Positions 24,567 through 33,688 of a stretch of DNA of 64,000 nucleotides are shown here, one piece after another. A program made the translations under genes and the position numbers. Position 1 is the first letter of the stretch. Each line of letters starts with the position of its first letter. The stretch comes from Lichenicoccus sp964245755 (GTDB taxonomy: Bacteria; Pseudomonadota; Alphaproteobacteria; Acetobacterales; Acetobacteraceae), in assembly GCA_964245755.1 (NCBI GenBank), contig CAXTNV010000001.1, forward strand, positions 87,128 through 151,127, written 5' to 3'. Below the pieces are notes generated by a model. That model saw only the letters and a program-made list of their open reading frames with translations, did no database searches and was not told the origin of the DNA.

Positions 24567-26009
24567 TCAGGCTGGGACGAGGCCGGCAGCCAGGTCGGCC
24601 GCGACCTCGCGCGGCTGGATGCTGACCTGCGGCAGACCCATCAGCTCCCCGTAGGTGCCGCGTGCCAGCGGACCCACCACGAACAGCTGCTCCCAGGCGC
24701 CGCCGCCCGGGCGGATCACCCGGCCGTGCCGATCGACCGAGATCCCGAGCGCAAACGGATCCGCCTCCAGCGCCCCGGCCTCGTGCAGCGACCGCAGCAC
24801 CGGATGCCGCTCGACCACCGAGCGATGACCGGGGCCGGTGCAGTTGACGATCGCGGCGACCTCCAGCGAGATCCGGCTCGCCGGCGGCGCGCCGCGCGGA
24901 TGCAGGACCACGTGCAGGCCGCCGGCAGCCGGTGCCGCAGAGAGTGGGGTCGCCGCCAGCAGCATCAGGCCGCCATTCGCCAGCTCGCCCTGCACGACGC
25001 GGTCGATCTGCGGCGCCGACTGGTAACGGTGCACGTCCCAGAACGGGCGAAGGTGACGCAGCAGGCGTCGACGCTCGGCCACCGGCAGGCTGCCCCAAAC
25101 CACCCGCCCCTGCGTGCGCAGCGCGTCGATCACGTCCTCCCAGGGGCGGCCGAGCCGCGCCGCATCGGCAATCGCGACGCGCACCCGACGCAGCAGCGCC
25201 AGTGCCGTGTCCGACGCGGGCTGATCGAAGCTGCCGTATCCGGCCACCGGCTGCGTCGTGCGCGGGCGCGGCAGCAGGCCGCGTCGCGAGACGGCGTGGA
25301 TGCAGGCGCGATGTCCGCGTGCGCGCAGGCCGGCGATGACGTCGCATCCGGTTAGCCCGGTCCCGACCACCAGGGCTGCAACGTCGCGCGGCAGCCGATC
25401 CAGCGCCCCGGGCTGCCACGGATCTGCGACCAGCCTCGCATCGCCGGCGAGCGGGTGCAGGAAGCGCGGCAGGTCCGGCGCGATGTGGCTGACCGCGAGC
25501 ACGAGCCGGTCGGCCCGCAGGGTCTGGCCGTCCTCCAGCCGCACCGCGAAGCCGTCCCCCGCCGGCAGTGCCGCGACCGCGCGTTGCCGCAGGTGGCGGA
25601 ACTCGGCGCGCGCCGCCTGGATCGCCGCCAGCAGGGTGGCATGCACGTACTGGCCGAACAGCGGCCGCCTCGGATACAGCCGCCCGTCCGGCAGCACCCC
25701 CTCGGGATCCGCTTCCGGCATGCCGAACGCGCGCAGCCACGCGTCGAAATGATCCGGCAGTTCGGGAAACAGCGACATGCGCGCCGCCGCGACGTTGACC
25801 CGATGCACCGGGTCGGTGGTGGCGTAGGCGAGCCCGGCACCGAGCGTGGCCGCGGGCTCGATCAGCGTGATCCGCGCCGCCGGGTCGTGATCGCGCAGCA
25901 GGTGCAGCGTGAAGGCGGCGCCGGCGAGGCCGCCCCCGATCACGACGACGTCGACCGGTCGTGGCCCGGAGGATGCCCGAACCGCCGGCCCTGCCACGGC
26001 GATGCTCAT
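24567..26009 (-). CDS. FAD/NAD(P)-binding oxidoreductase of the COG4529/NAD_binding_9 type
   Basis: Flavoprotein of unknown substrate, 480 residues. The N-terminal dinucleotide fold has VVIGGGLAGAAFTLHLL near residues 21-37. LIEPAATLGAGLAYATTDPVHRVNVAA matches the YdhS/HcaD-like family, and VVGTGLTGCDVIAGL is a second dinucleotide site in the middle. The NCTGPGH motif near the C-terminus is also typical. The stop is only two bases from the ptsI stop (convergent), and the gene diverges from the CcdA-like gene. No signal peptide. Reaction unknown; similar proteins are often annotated as hydroxyacylglutathione- or siderophore-type oxidoreductases without proof. Confidence 0.8.
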   Translation of the reverse strand: MSIAVAGPAVRASSGPRPVDVVVIGGGLAGAAFTLHLLRDHDPAARITLIEPAATLGAGLAYATTDPVHRVNVAAARMSLFPELPDHFDAWLRAFGMPEADPEGVLPDGRLYPRRPLFGQYVHATLLAAIQAARAEFRHLRQRAVAALPAGDGFAVRLEDGQTLRADRLVLAVSHIAPDLPRFLHPLAGDARLVADPWQPGALDRLPRDVAALVVGTGLTGCDVIAGLRARGHRACIHAVSRRGLLPRPRTTQPVAGYGSFDQPASDTALALLRRVRVAIADAARLGRPWEDVIDALRTQGRVVWGSLPVAERRRLLRHLRPFWDVHRYQSAPQIDRVVQGELANGGLMLLAATPLSAAPAAGGLHVVLHPRGAPPASRISLEVAAIVNCTGPGHRSVVERHPVLRSLHEAGALEADPFALGISVDRHGRVIRPGGGAWEQLFVVGPLARGTYGELMGLPQVSIQPREVAADLAAGLVPA

Positions 26010-26214
26010 TCAGACCAGAACGATCCCTATCATGCGCATGGCCTACCGTACTGCACGGCTGCGGACCACCTGCCGCCTTTTCACCGCCTGCGCCGTAACC
26101 CGGCAGGGCGAGGCGCGAATATCCTCCAGCCATGCAGGTGAACCAGATGAGACCGATGACAGCCGCGCCGCCGCGGCGAGGCTGGCCGCCCGAGCCACGC
26201 TGCGGCGTCACGCG
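26010..26214. promoter_or_regulatory. Divergent intergenic region, FAD protein / CcdA-like
   Basis: These 205 bases between divergent genes hold no convincing small gene. Promoters for both neighbours are expected, but I recognise no specific box or operator. Confidence 0.35.
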
Positions 26215-26916
26215 ATGACTGCGCTGCTGCTCGCCCTGGCGGCGGGCGCGCTCACGGTGGCGGCCCCGTGCATCCTGCCGATGCTGCCGATCCTGCTCGG
26301 CGCCTCGGTGGGGCAGACCAGCCGCGCCCGCCCGGCCTTTATCACGCTGGGCTTCGTGCTGAGCTTCTCCGTCGTGGCGCTGCTGTTCGGTGTCTTCGCG
26401 CAAAGCCTCGGTGCATCGCAGGAGGTGCTGCGGCAGGCCGCGATCGTGCTGCTGCTGCTGTTCGGCGCCCTGATGATCTCGCCGCGCCCGTTCGAGCTGC
26501 TTGCCGCCCGCATGGGCGGCCTGATCAACCGGGCCGATGCGGTGGGAAGGCGCGCCGGCACGGGAAATCGGGGCGGCTTCATCCTCGGCATGACGCTGGG
26601 CGTGGTCTGGACGCCGTGCGCGGGTCCGGTGCTGGGGTCCATCCTCACCGTCGTCGCGACCTCGAACCGGCTCGGCTGGTCGGCGGTGCTGCTGGTGGCC
26701 TACGCGATCGGGGCAGGCGTGCCGATGCTCGCGATCGCCTATGGCGGCCAGTACGTCACCACGCGGGTGCGCCGGGTCGTCCGATACGCGCACCGGCTGC
26801 AGCAGGCCTTCGGCGTGGCCGTGATCCTGATCGCGGTGGCGCTCTACTACCAGTACGACACCGTGGTGACGGTATGGCTCGCCAACTTCTACCCCACCGC
26901 CAACCTCGGACTATGA
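26215..26916 (+). CDS. CcdA/DsbD-type transmembrane thiol-disulfide transporter
   Basis: Carries reducing power across the inner membrane to periplasmic thioredoxins. It has 233 residues and about six membrane helices. The first redox cysteine lies in APCILPMLPILLGASVG and the second in VWTPCAGPVLGS, the conserved CcdA pair. The start is the ATG at 26215; the frame stays open further upstream but that part is polar and unlike the family. One base separates it from the thioredoxin-like gene, so the two form a pair, equivalent to the separate domains of DipZ/DsbD. Confidence 0.88.
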   Translation: MTALLLALAAGALTVAAPCILPMLPILLGASVGQTSRARPAFITLGFVLSFSVVALLFGVFAQSLGASQEVLRQAAIVLLLLFGALMISPRPFELLAARMGGLINRADAVGRRAGTGNRGGFILGMTLGVVWTPCAGPVLGSILTVVATSNRLGWSAVLLVAYAIGAGVPMLAIAYGGQYVTTRVRRVVRYAHRLQQAFGVAVILIAVALYYQYDTVVTVWLANFYPTANLGL

Positions 26917-26917
26917 C

Positions 26918-27907
26918 ATGCGCATCCTGACGCGACGCAACGCCTTGCTGAGCGCCGCCGCGGGCGGGGTGCCTTGGATCGGGCCTGCCCGCGCCGGCGG
27001 CGAAGCAGCCGGCGGCGAAGGCTTGGCCGACTACGGCGCCGCCCCGGAGTTCGCCGGCATCTCCGGCTGGCTGAACTCGCCGCCGCTCACCATGGCCGGC
27101 CTGCGCGGCAAGGTGGTGCTGATCGATTTCTGGACCTACTCCTGCATCAACTGCCTGCGCACCCTGCCTTACGTGACGCGCTGGTACGACAGCTACCGGG
27201 CGCGCGGGCTCGTTGTGGTGGGCGTGCACACGCCGGAGTTCGGCTTCGAGCGCAGCGCCGCCAACGTGCGCACCGCGATCGGGCGGTTCGGCATCCGCTA
27301 CCCGGTGGCCCAGGACAACGGGTTCGCCACCTGGCGTGCCTACGCGAACCAGTTCTGGCCGGCGGAATATCTGGTCGACCGCAACGGCCACGTGGTGCTG
27401 AAGCATTTCGGCGAGGGCCGCTACGACGATACCGAGAACGCGATCCGTTCGCTGCTCGCTGCCGGTCCCGCAGTCGCCGCGGACAACGGCGCCGACCTGT
27501 CGCGCATCGCCACGCCGGAGATGTATTTCGGCCTCGCGCGGGTGCAGATGCTGGCGAGCCCGGAGCCGCCGCGCCGCGGCGCCGGGCGCTACACCGTGCC
27601 CTCGCCGCTGCCGGGCAACCGCTTCGCCCTGCTGGGAACCTGGGACCTGTCCGACGAGACCGCGACGCTCGCGCAGGGCCCGGGCGAGGTCGCGCTGAAG
27701 TTCCGCGCGGCGAAGGTGTTCATGGTGGCGAGCAGTCCTACCCCGGTCACCCTGTCGGTAACCGTCGACGGGCGGCCGCAGCCGCCGGTGACGGTGCGGG
27801 AGAGCCGCCTCTACACCCTGTTCGACAGCACCGACTACGGCGATCACGCGCTGCACCTTTCCATCGCGCAGGCGGGCCTGCAGGCTTTCACCTTTACCTT
27901 CGGCTAG
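26918..27907 (+). CDS. Periplasmic DipZ-like thioredoxin-domain protein
   Basis: Predicted periplasmic thiol-disulfide protein of 329 residues. The N-terminus LTRRNALLSAAAG resembles a twin-arginine signal. The thioredoxin domain (about 50-180) has DFWTYSCINCLRTLPY, whose CINC pair is the redox site, and WPAEYLVDRNGHVV carries the cis-proline-region variant of this family. The C-terminal 140 residues form a beta-rich domain like the carbohydrate-binding-like end of mycobacterial DipZ. Placed directly after the CcdA-like gene, it is the likely partner receiving electrons. Physiological target unknown. Confidence 0.85.
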   Translation: MRILTRRNALLSAAAGGVPWIGPARAGGEAAGGEGLADYGAAPEFAGISGWLNSPPLTMAGLRGKVVLIDFWTYSCINCLRTLPYVTRWYDSYRARGLVVVGVHTPEFGFERSAANVRTAIGRFGIRYPVAQDNGFATWRAYANQFWPAEYLVDRNGHVVLKHFGEGRYDDTENAIRSLLAAGPAVAADNGADLSRIATPEMYFGLARVQMLASPEPPRRGAGRYTVPSPLPGNRFALLGTWDLSDETATLAQGPGEVALKFRAAKVFMVASSPTPVTLSVTVDGRPQPPVTVRESRLYTLFDSTDYGDHALHLSIAQAGLQAFTFTFG

Positions 27908-28049
27908 CCCGGCAGCGCCCGAGGAGCGCGTTCCGCGGGCGGGATTTGTGCGTCCGTGGCTGCCGGGGTAGATGGCAGCCCGAACTTCAGACGCACCGAC
28001 AGCTGGAGCATGATCGGCTCGATCCTCTGCCCCGGGAAGGCCTGCCCGC

Positions 28050-29642
28050 ATGAGCTCCGCCCCCGACTCCGACATCGTGCCGATCCGCCGCGCCCTTATC
28101 TCGGTCTCCGACAAGACCGGGCTCGCGGCGCTTGGCGCGGCACTGCTGCGCCATGGCGCGGAGCTGCTTTCCACCGGCGGCTCGGCCAGGGCGCTGCGCG
28201 AGGCCGGGTTGCCGGTCAAGGAGGTGTCCGAGCATAGCGGCTTCCCCGAGATCCTCGACGGGCGGGTCAAGACCCTGGTGCCGCAGATCCACGGCGGCAT
28301 CCTCGGCCGTCGCGACCTCGCCTCGCATCAGGCGCAGATGGCGGAGCACGACATCGCGCCGATCGACCTCGTCTGCGTCAACCTCTACCCGTTCGAGGCA
28401 ACGGTGGCCTCGGGGGCCGCCTCGGCCGAGTGCATCGAGACCATCGACGTCGGCGGCCCGGCGCTGATCCGGGCGGCAGCCAAGAACCACTCGCACGTCG
28501 CAGTGCTCACCGACCCCGCGCAGTACGACGCCCTGATCGAGACCCTGGGGGCGCTCGGCGGCACCACCCGGGCGGACCGCAGGGCCTGGGCCGGCGCCGC
28601 CTATGCGCGCACCTGCGCCTATGACGGCGCGATCGCGAACTGGTTCGCGCGCGAGCGCGGCGACCCGCTGCCGCGTCGCCTGAGCCTGTCCGGGACCCGC
28701 GCCGAGATCCTGCGCTACGGCGAGAACCCGCATCAGTCCGCGGCCTTCTACACCGACGGCAGCGATCGCGCTGGGGTGGCCACCGCGCGGCAGCTGCAGG
28801 GCAAGGCACTGTCGTACAACAACCTCAACGACACCGACGCGGCGTTCGAGCTCGCCTGCGAGTTCGAACAGCCGTCGGTGGCGATCGTCAAGCACGCCAA
28901 CCCGTGCGGTGTCGCCACCGCCGCCAGCCTGGAGGCAGCCTGGGAGCTGGCGCTGCGCTGCGATCCGGTATCGGCGTTCGGCGGAGTGGTAGCGCTGAAC
29001 CACACCCTGGACGAGGCGACCGCAGCACGGATCGCCGCGATCTTCACCGAGGTGATCGTGGCCCCGGACGCCACCGAGGGCGCGCGCGCCATCCTCGCCG
29101 GGAAGAAGAACCTGCGCCTGCTGCTGACCGGAGGTCTCGCCGATCCCGCCGCCGGCGGGCTGACGCTGCGCTCGCTGGCCGGCGGCTTCCTGGTGCAGGA
29201 TCGCGACGCCGGTCGGCTGGACGGCTCGATGCTCAAGGTGGTGACGCGGCGGCCGCCGAGCAGCCGGGAGCTGTCCGACCTCGTGTTTGCCTTCCGGGTG
29301 TGCAAGCACGTGAAATCGAACGCGATCGTCTACGCCCGTGACGATGCCACCGTCGGCATCGGGGCGGGGCAGATGAGCCGGGTGGACGCCGCGCGCATCG
29401 CCGCCAACAAGAGCGAGCAGGCGGGGCAGGCCGCGGGCCTTGCCGAGCCGCTCAGCCACGGCAGCGTCGCCGCATCGGACGCGTTCTTCCCGTTCGCGGA
29501 TGGTCTGCAGGTGGTGATCGCTGCCGGCGCCACCGCGGTGATCCAGCCGGGCGGGTCGATCCGCGACGCCGAGGTGGTCGCCGCCGCCGACGAGGCCGGG
29601 ATCGCGATGGTGTTCACCGGCATGCGGCATTTCCGGCATTGA
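28050..29642 (+). CDS. purH: Bifunctional AICAR formyltransferase / IMP cyclohydrolase
   Basis: Carries out the last two steps of IMP synthesis. It has 530 residues. The N-terminal MGS-like cyclohydrolase domain includes RALISVSDKTGL, STGGSARAL and VNLYPFEATV. The AICAR transformylase domain includes YGENPHQSAAFY, LQGKALSYNNLNDTDAAF and KHANPCGVA with the catalytic Lys-His. The protein ends GMRHFRH as usual. The 142 bases upstream carry no recognisable ZTP riboswitch core. The stop overlaps the aminotransferase TTG. Confidence 0.97.
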   Translation: MSSAPDSDIVPIRRALISVSDKTGLAALGAALLRHGAELLSTGGSARALREAGLPVKEVSEHSGFPEILDGRVKTLVPQIHGGILGRRDLASHQAQMAEHDIAPIDLVCVNLYPFEATVASGAASAECIETIDVGGPALIRAAAKNHSHVAVLTDPAQYDALIETLGALGGTTRADRRAWAGAAYARTCAYDGAIANWFARERGDPLPRRLSLSGTRAEILRYGENPHQSAAFYTDGSDRAGVATARQLQGKALSYNNLNDTDAAFELACEFEQPSVAIVKHANPCGVATAASLEAAWELALRCDPVSAFGGVVALNHTLDEATAARIAAIFTEVIVAPDATEGARAILAGKKNLRLLLTGGLADPAAGGLTLRSLAGGFLVQDRDAGRLDGSMLKVVTRRPPSSRELSDLVFAFRVCKHVKSNAIVYARDDATVGIGAGQMSRVDAARIAANKSEQAGQAAGLAEPLSHGSVAASDAFFPFADGLQVVIAAGATAVIQPGGSIRDAEVVAAADEAGIAMVFTGMRHFRH

Positions 29643-30847
29643 CCCGCGACCAGCCCGTGGCGGCGCCGCCGACCCGGTTCCCGACCTCAGCCCGTCCGGC
29701 GATGGAGGGGCTGGAGGGTTCGCTGATCCGCGTGGTGTCCACCGAAGGTAGCGGGATGCCCGACGTGATCCCGCTCTGGTTCGGCGAGCCGGACGAGGTC
29801 ACGCCCGGCTTCATCCGCGATGCGGCGAAGCGGGCGCTGGATGACGGGCAGACCTTTTACAACTCCAACTTTGGCATCGCCCGGTTGCGCGAGGCGATCA
29901 CCACCTACCAGGCGGCGCTGGGACGCCGCGCCGCCTTCGAGGGTATCTGCGTCACCGCGTCCGGCGTGAACGCGGTCATGCTGGTCTGCCAGGCATTGCT
30001 CGAGCCGGGCGACCGGGTGGTGCTGCCGGAGCCCTTCTGGCCAAACCTCGCCGGCATCCCACGGGTGATGGGTGCGCACATCGTCACCGTGCCGCTGCAG
30101 CTCGACGCCGGTGCCGCCTGGTCGATCGACATGGACGTGCTGCTGGCGGCGCTTTCGCCGGGTACCCGCATGGTGATCCTGAACGCGCCGGCGAACCCGA
30201 CCGGCTGGATGCTGACGCGACGCGAGCAGGAGATCGTGCTGGCGCACTGCCGCCGCCATGGCATCTGGATCCTGGCCGACGACGTCTATGAGCGGCTGGT
30301 GTTCGAGGGACCGGCGTCGCCCTCGTTCCTGGACATCGCCGCGGCCGAGGACCGTGTGGTCGGGATCAACTCCTTCTCCAAGAGCTGGGCGATGACCGGC
30401 TGGCGGCTGGGCTGGATCACCGCGCCGGTGCCGTTGATGGCGGCACTCGGCAAGATCAGCGAGTTCAACGTCTCCTGCGCGCCGCCCTTCGTGCAGCACG
30501 CAGGCATCGCGGCGCTGGAAGGGGGTGAGCCCTTCATCGCGGCCAGTGTCGCGCGCTACCGCGCGATGCGCGACCTGGCCTGCTCCCGGCTCGGCGGCAT
30601 CCCCGGGATCAGCGTGCCGGTTCCGGGCGGGGCGATGTATTGCTTCTTCGCCGTCGCGGGCTGCACCGACAGCGTGGCGCTGGCGCGTCGGCTGCTGCAC
30701 GAGGCGCGTGTCGGGCTGGCGCCCGGCCTCGCCTTCGGGCCGACCGGCGAGGGCTGCCTGAGGCTGTGCTTCGCGGTCGGCCGCGAACGGCTGGAGCAGG
30801 CCTGCGAGCGCATCGAGGGTCACCTCGGCCGGCTCGAACATGGCTGA
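29639..30847 (+). CDS. Class I/II PLP-dependent aminotransferase
   Basis: Probably an aspartate- or aromatic-type aminotransferase, 402 residues. The likely start is TTG at 29639, overlapping the purH stop (TTGA). FYNSNFGIARLREAI is the substrate-binding N-terminal block, NAPANPTGWML contains the cofactor asparagine, ILADDVYERLVF the aspartate and NSFSKSWAMTGWRLGW the Schiff-base lysine. The fold-type I architecture is complete. Its position between purH and lolA does not reveal the substrate. The stop overlaps the lolA ATG. Confidence 0.9.
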   Translation: MTRDQPVAAPPTRFPTSARPAMEGLEGSLIRVVSTEGSGMPDVIPLWFGEPDEVTPGFIRDAAKRALDDGQTFYNSNFGIARLREAITTYQAALGRRAAFEGICVTASGVNAVMLVCQALLEPGDRVVLPEPFWPNLAGIPRVMGAHIVTVPLQLDAGAAWSIDMDVLLAALSPGTRMVILNAPANPTGWMLTRREQEIVLAHCRRHGIWILADDVYERLVFEGPASPSFLDIAAAEDRVVGINSFSKSWAMTGWRLGWITAPVPLMAALGKISEFNVSCAPPFVQHAGIAALEGGEPFIAASVARYRAMRDLACSRLGGIPGISVPVPGGAMYCFFAVAGCTDSVALARRLLHEARVGLAPGLAFGPTGEGCLRLCFAVGRERLEQACERIEGHLGRLEHG

Positions 30848-31499
30848 ATGGCGGAGCGGGCCCGGCGCGTGGGCCGTGCTGCTCGTCCTGTCGCTGGCCC
30901 CGACGGCGCTGCACGCCCAGGGTCAGGTCCCGGAACAGCCGCAGGCGCCGGCCGCGGCGCTGTCGCCGGCGGATCGCGGCTGGGTGCAGCGCCTGCAGGC
31001 TACGCTGGACGCGATCACCACGCTGCGCGCGCGCTTCAAGCAGATCGCCCCGGACGGGCGCACCACCCAGGGCAGGGCCTGGCTCGATCGTCCGGGACGG
31101 ATGCGCTTCGAGTACGACAAGCCGAGCCCGCTGCTGCTGGTCGCCGGCGGCGGCAAGCTGGTTTTCAACGACAGCGAGCTGAAGCAGACCACCAGCTTGC
31201 CGCTGGAGAAGACCCCCCTCGGGCTGCTGCTGCGCCCGCAGCTGACCTTGTCCGGCGACGTCACGGTCACCGGCTTTCGCCACGATGACGGCGAGCTGCA
31301 GCTCACTCTGGTGCGCACCGCGTCGCCCGGCGACGGCAGCCTGACTCTGATCTTCTCCGAGCAGCCGCTGGCGCTGCGCTCCTGGCGCGTGATCGACGCA
31401 CAGGATCGGCAGACCCGCGTCGACCTGGTCGACATCGTGCTCGGCGGGGCCCTGCCGCAGAGCCTGTTCGATACCGCGATCGGCGAACAGGATCGCTGA
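30840..31499 (+). CDS. lolA: Outer-membrane lipoprotein carrier LolA-like protein
   Basis: Periplasmic chaperone that takes lipoproteins from LolCDE toward the outer membrane. It has 219 residues, beginning with a signal peptide that ends near ALHAQ. The mature part has family features: LDAITTLRARFKQIAPDGRTTQGRAWLDRPGRMRFEYDKP and VADGGKL-like VAGGGKLVFND, then alternating beta strands. It overlaps the aminotransferase gene by eight bases. Proteobacteria of this group often have LolA near ftsK; that context is absent, so a LolA-like paralogue is possible. Confidence 0.85.
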   Translation: MAEWRSGPGAWAVLLVLSLAPTALHAQGQVPEQPQAPAAALSPADRGWVQRLQATLDAITTLRARFKQIAPDGRTTQGRAWLDRPGRMRFEYDKPSPLLLVAGGGKLVFNDSELKQTTSLPLEKTPLGLLLRPQLTLSGDVTVTGFRHDDGELQLTLVRTASPGDGSLTLIFSEQPLALRSWRVIDAQDRQTRVDLVDIVLGGALPQSLFDTAIGEQDR

Positions 31500-31559
31500 G
31501 GCGCGACGCCGAAGGATTTTCTTCAAATTCTGGTTGCTCTTGTCCAAGATGACCTGGCG

Positions 31560-32369
31560 ATGAAGCCGCTGATCGGAATTACCTGCTGCAGCAAGTTGTT
31601 TGGGCCCCACCGGCTCGAGAACCATGCTGCCTCCGACACCTACGTCGAGGTTACGGACCGGATCGTGCTCGGCGTGCCGGTGCTGATCCCGGCGAACGGC
31701 GAGGCGGTCGACATCGAGACCCTGCTGAGCCGGCTCGACGGACTGATCCTGACCGGCAGCCGGTCGAACATCTCCCCCGACCGCTATGGCGGGTGCGCGC
31801 ATGCCGTCGGCACGCCCGAGGACCAGCGGCGCGACGCGGTGACGCTGCCGCTCAGCCGCGCGGCGATCGCGGCGGGCATGCCGGTGCTCGCGATCTGTCG
31901 CGGCTTCCAGGAGCTGAACGTCGCACTCGGCGGCAGCCTGCATCAGCGTCTGCAGGATCTGCCCGGCCGGCTCGACCATTCCGCGCCGGCGGAGGCCGAC
32001 ATCCGCCTGCGTCACGGCAAGGCGCACCCGGTCGATCTCGTCGCCGGCGGCTTGCTGCATCGTCTGGCCGACGGACTCGATCGGGTGCAGGTCAACTCGC
32101 TGCACGACCAGGGCATCGACCGCCTGTCGCGGCAGCTCTCGATCGAGGCGGTGGCGCCGGACGGAGTAGTCGAGGCGGTTCGGGTCACGGAGGCGCCGGG
32201 GTTCGCCGCCGGCGTGCAGTGGCATCCGGAGTACGACCATCGTACCGACCCGCTGTCGCGCGCGATCTTCGCCGCCTTCGGCGAGGCGGTCCGGGCACGG
32301 GTGGCCGGTCTGCCGCTGCCGCAGTCGCTGCGCCCGATCGCGATCGCGCCGCGCTTCGCCGTGGCCTAG
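31560..32369 (+). CDS. Class I glutamine-amidotransferase-like hydrolase (PuuD / gamma-glutamyl-GABA hydrolase family)
   Basis: Peptidase C26-type enzyme of 269 residues, predicted to cleave gamma-glutamyl amides. The opening PLIGITCC is typical, LTGSRSNISPDRYGG forms the oxyanion region, and the nucleophile cysteine lies in VLAICRGFQELNVALGGSLHQ. GVQWHPEYD supplies the histidine and glutamate. No putrescine pathway genes lie nearby, so the true substrate is open. It stands alone between lolA and topoisomerase IB. Confidence 0.88.
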   Translation: MKPLIGITCCSKLFGPHRLENHAASDTYVEVTDRIVLGVPVLIPANGEAVDIETLLSRLDGLILTGSRSNISPDRYGGCAHAVGTPEDQRRDAVTLPLSRAAIAAGMPVLAICRGFQELNVALGGSLHQRLQDLPGRLDHSAPAEADIRLRHGKAHPVDLVAGGLLHRLADGLDRVQVNSLHDQGIDRLSRQLSIEAVAPDGVVEAVRVTEAPGFAAGVQWHPEYDHRTDPLSRAIFAAFGEAVRARVAGLPLPQSLRPIAIAPRFAVA

Positions 32370-32464
32370 CGCGCGGACGTTACGCGGGCGCCTCCATCCG
32401 CCCCACGAGGAACCCGCGTTCCGGACCGATGTTGTCGGCGGCAGGCAGCGCGGGGGGCACGATC

Positions 32465-33583
32465 ATGGCGGATGGCGGCACGACGGTCGAAGCGGAGACG
32501 GCGACTGACCCGCGCGCCGCGGCGAAGGCGGCCCGGCTGCACTACGTCGATGACGCCCGCCCGGGCATCACCCGCGACAAGGGCGCGGACGGCTTCGTCT
32601 ATCGCGGGCCGGACAGCGCCGAGATCACCGACGAGAAGGTGATCGAGCGCATACGCAAGCTCGCGATCCCGCCTGCCTACACCGAGGTCTGGATCTGCCG
32701 CGATCCGAGAGGACACCTGCAGGCGGTCGGGCGCGATGCCCGCGGCCGCAAGCAGTATCGCTACCACGCCGATTGGCGGGCGATCCGCGACGAGGCGAAA
32801 TACGGCAAGATGCTGCTGTTCGGCCGGAAGCTCCCGGAGATCCGGGCCCATGTGCAGCACGACCTGGCCCTGCCCGGACTGCCGCGGCGCAAGGTGCTGG
32901 CGACGGTGGTAGCACTGCTCGAGAAGACGCTGATGCGCGTCGGCAACGAGGAGTACACGCGGACGAACAAGAGCTTCGGCCTGACCACGCTGCGCAACCG
33001 CCACGCGCGCATACGCGGCACCGAGGTGGTGCTCGACTTCCGCGCCAAGCACGGCATCCAGCAGCATGTCGAGCTGCGCGACCGGCGCCTCGCCGGCATC
33101 CTCAAGCGGTTGCAGGACATCCATGGCCAGGAGTTGTTCCAGTATCTCGACGACGACGAGCAGCGCCACGGCATCTCGTCGCAGGACGTCAACGAGTACC
33201 TGCACGAGATCAGCGGCGAGGACATCACGGCAAAGGATTTCCGCACCTGGGCGGCGACCAATCTGGCGGCGCTGGCGCTGCACGAGCTGGAGCTGTTCGA
33301 CAGCCAGGCCAAGGCCAAGAAGAACCTGGTGCACGCGGTGGAGAAGGTCAGCAAGCTGCTGGGCAACACGCCGGCGATGTGCCGCAAGTGCTACATCCAC
33401 CCGGCGATCTTCGACGGCTACCTTGATGGCAGCCTCGCCGAGGCGCTGAAGCAGCGTGCGGAGGCGGTGCTGGAACCGGCGGCCGCGTCGCATGCCGATC
33501 TGACGGCGGAAGAGGTCGCGGTGGTCGCCTTCCTGAGCCGCAAGCTGCAGCAGGTTGCGGACTCGCCGGACAAGGCCGTGTGA
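32465..33583 (+). CDS. DNA topoisomerase IB (poxvirus type)
   Basis: Relaxes supercoils through a 3'-phosphotyrosyl intermediate. It has 372 residues from the ATG at 32465. The N-terminal domain has GFVYRGPDSAEITD and AIPPAYTEVWICRDPRGHLQAVGRDARGRKQYRYH. The catalytic domain has MRVGNEEYTRTNKSFGLTTLRNRH, FRAKHGIQ and FRTWAATN. The nucleophile is Tyr310 in CRKCYIHP. Frames opening upstream at 31793 are shadows of the previous gene. Bacterial type IB enzymes are patchily distributed and non-essential; this one looks intact. Confidence 0.94.
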   Translation: MADGGTTVEAETATDPRAAAKAARLHYVDDARPGITRDKGADGFVYRGPDSAEITDEKVIERIRKLAIPPAYTEVWICRDPRGHLQAVGRDARGRKQYRYHADWRAIRDEAKYGKMLLFGRKLPEIRAHVQHDLALPGLPRRKVLATVVALLEKTLMRVGNEEYTRTNKSFGLTTLRNRHARIRGTEVVLDFRAKHGIQQHVELRDRRLAGILKRLQDIHGQELFQYLDDDEQRHGISSQDVNEYLHEISGEDITAKDFRTWAATNLAALALHELELFDSQAKAKKNLVHAVEKVSKLLGNTPAMCRKCYIHPAIFDGYLDGSLAEALKQRAEAVLEPAAASHADLTAEEVAVVAFLSRKLQQVADSPDKAV

Positions 33584-33688
33584 TCTGCGAGAGCACGCGG
33601 TGGAAGACCGCAGTGTCGGGCCAGGGGTGCCGGGCAACAGTTTGGAGTCGGGCGGAGATGCAGTGCCGCCCGCAGGGCCGGTGCTGCC

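Noticed and set aside
22606..26793. A 1395-codon open frame on the minus strand
   Set aside because: It runs antisense through ptsI and the CcdA gene and out of frame through the FAD gene. The translation is Arg/Gly/Ala/His-rich with no domain, as expected in GC-rich DNA where stops are rare. The genes it overlaps have clear motifs.
27908..28049. A ZTP riboswitch upstream of purH
   Set aside because: The region is GC-rich and short and lacks the conserved core expected of that class.
33584..33688. A terminator or small RNA between convergent topoisomerase IB and rsmI
   Set aside because: No stable stem followed by a T-run was seen; termination here is probably Rho-dependent or the signal is not recognisable by eye.
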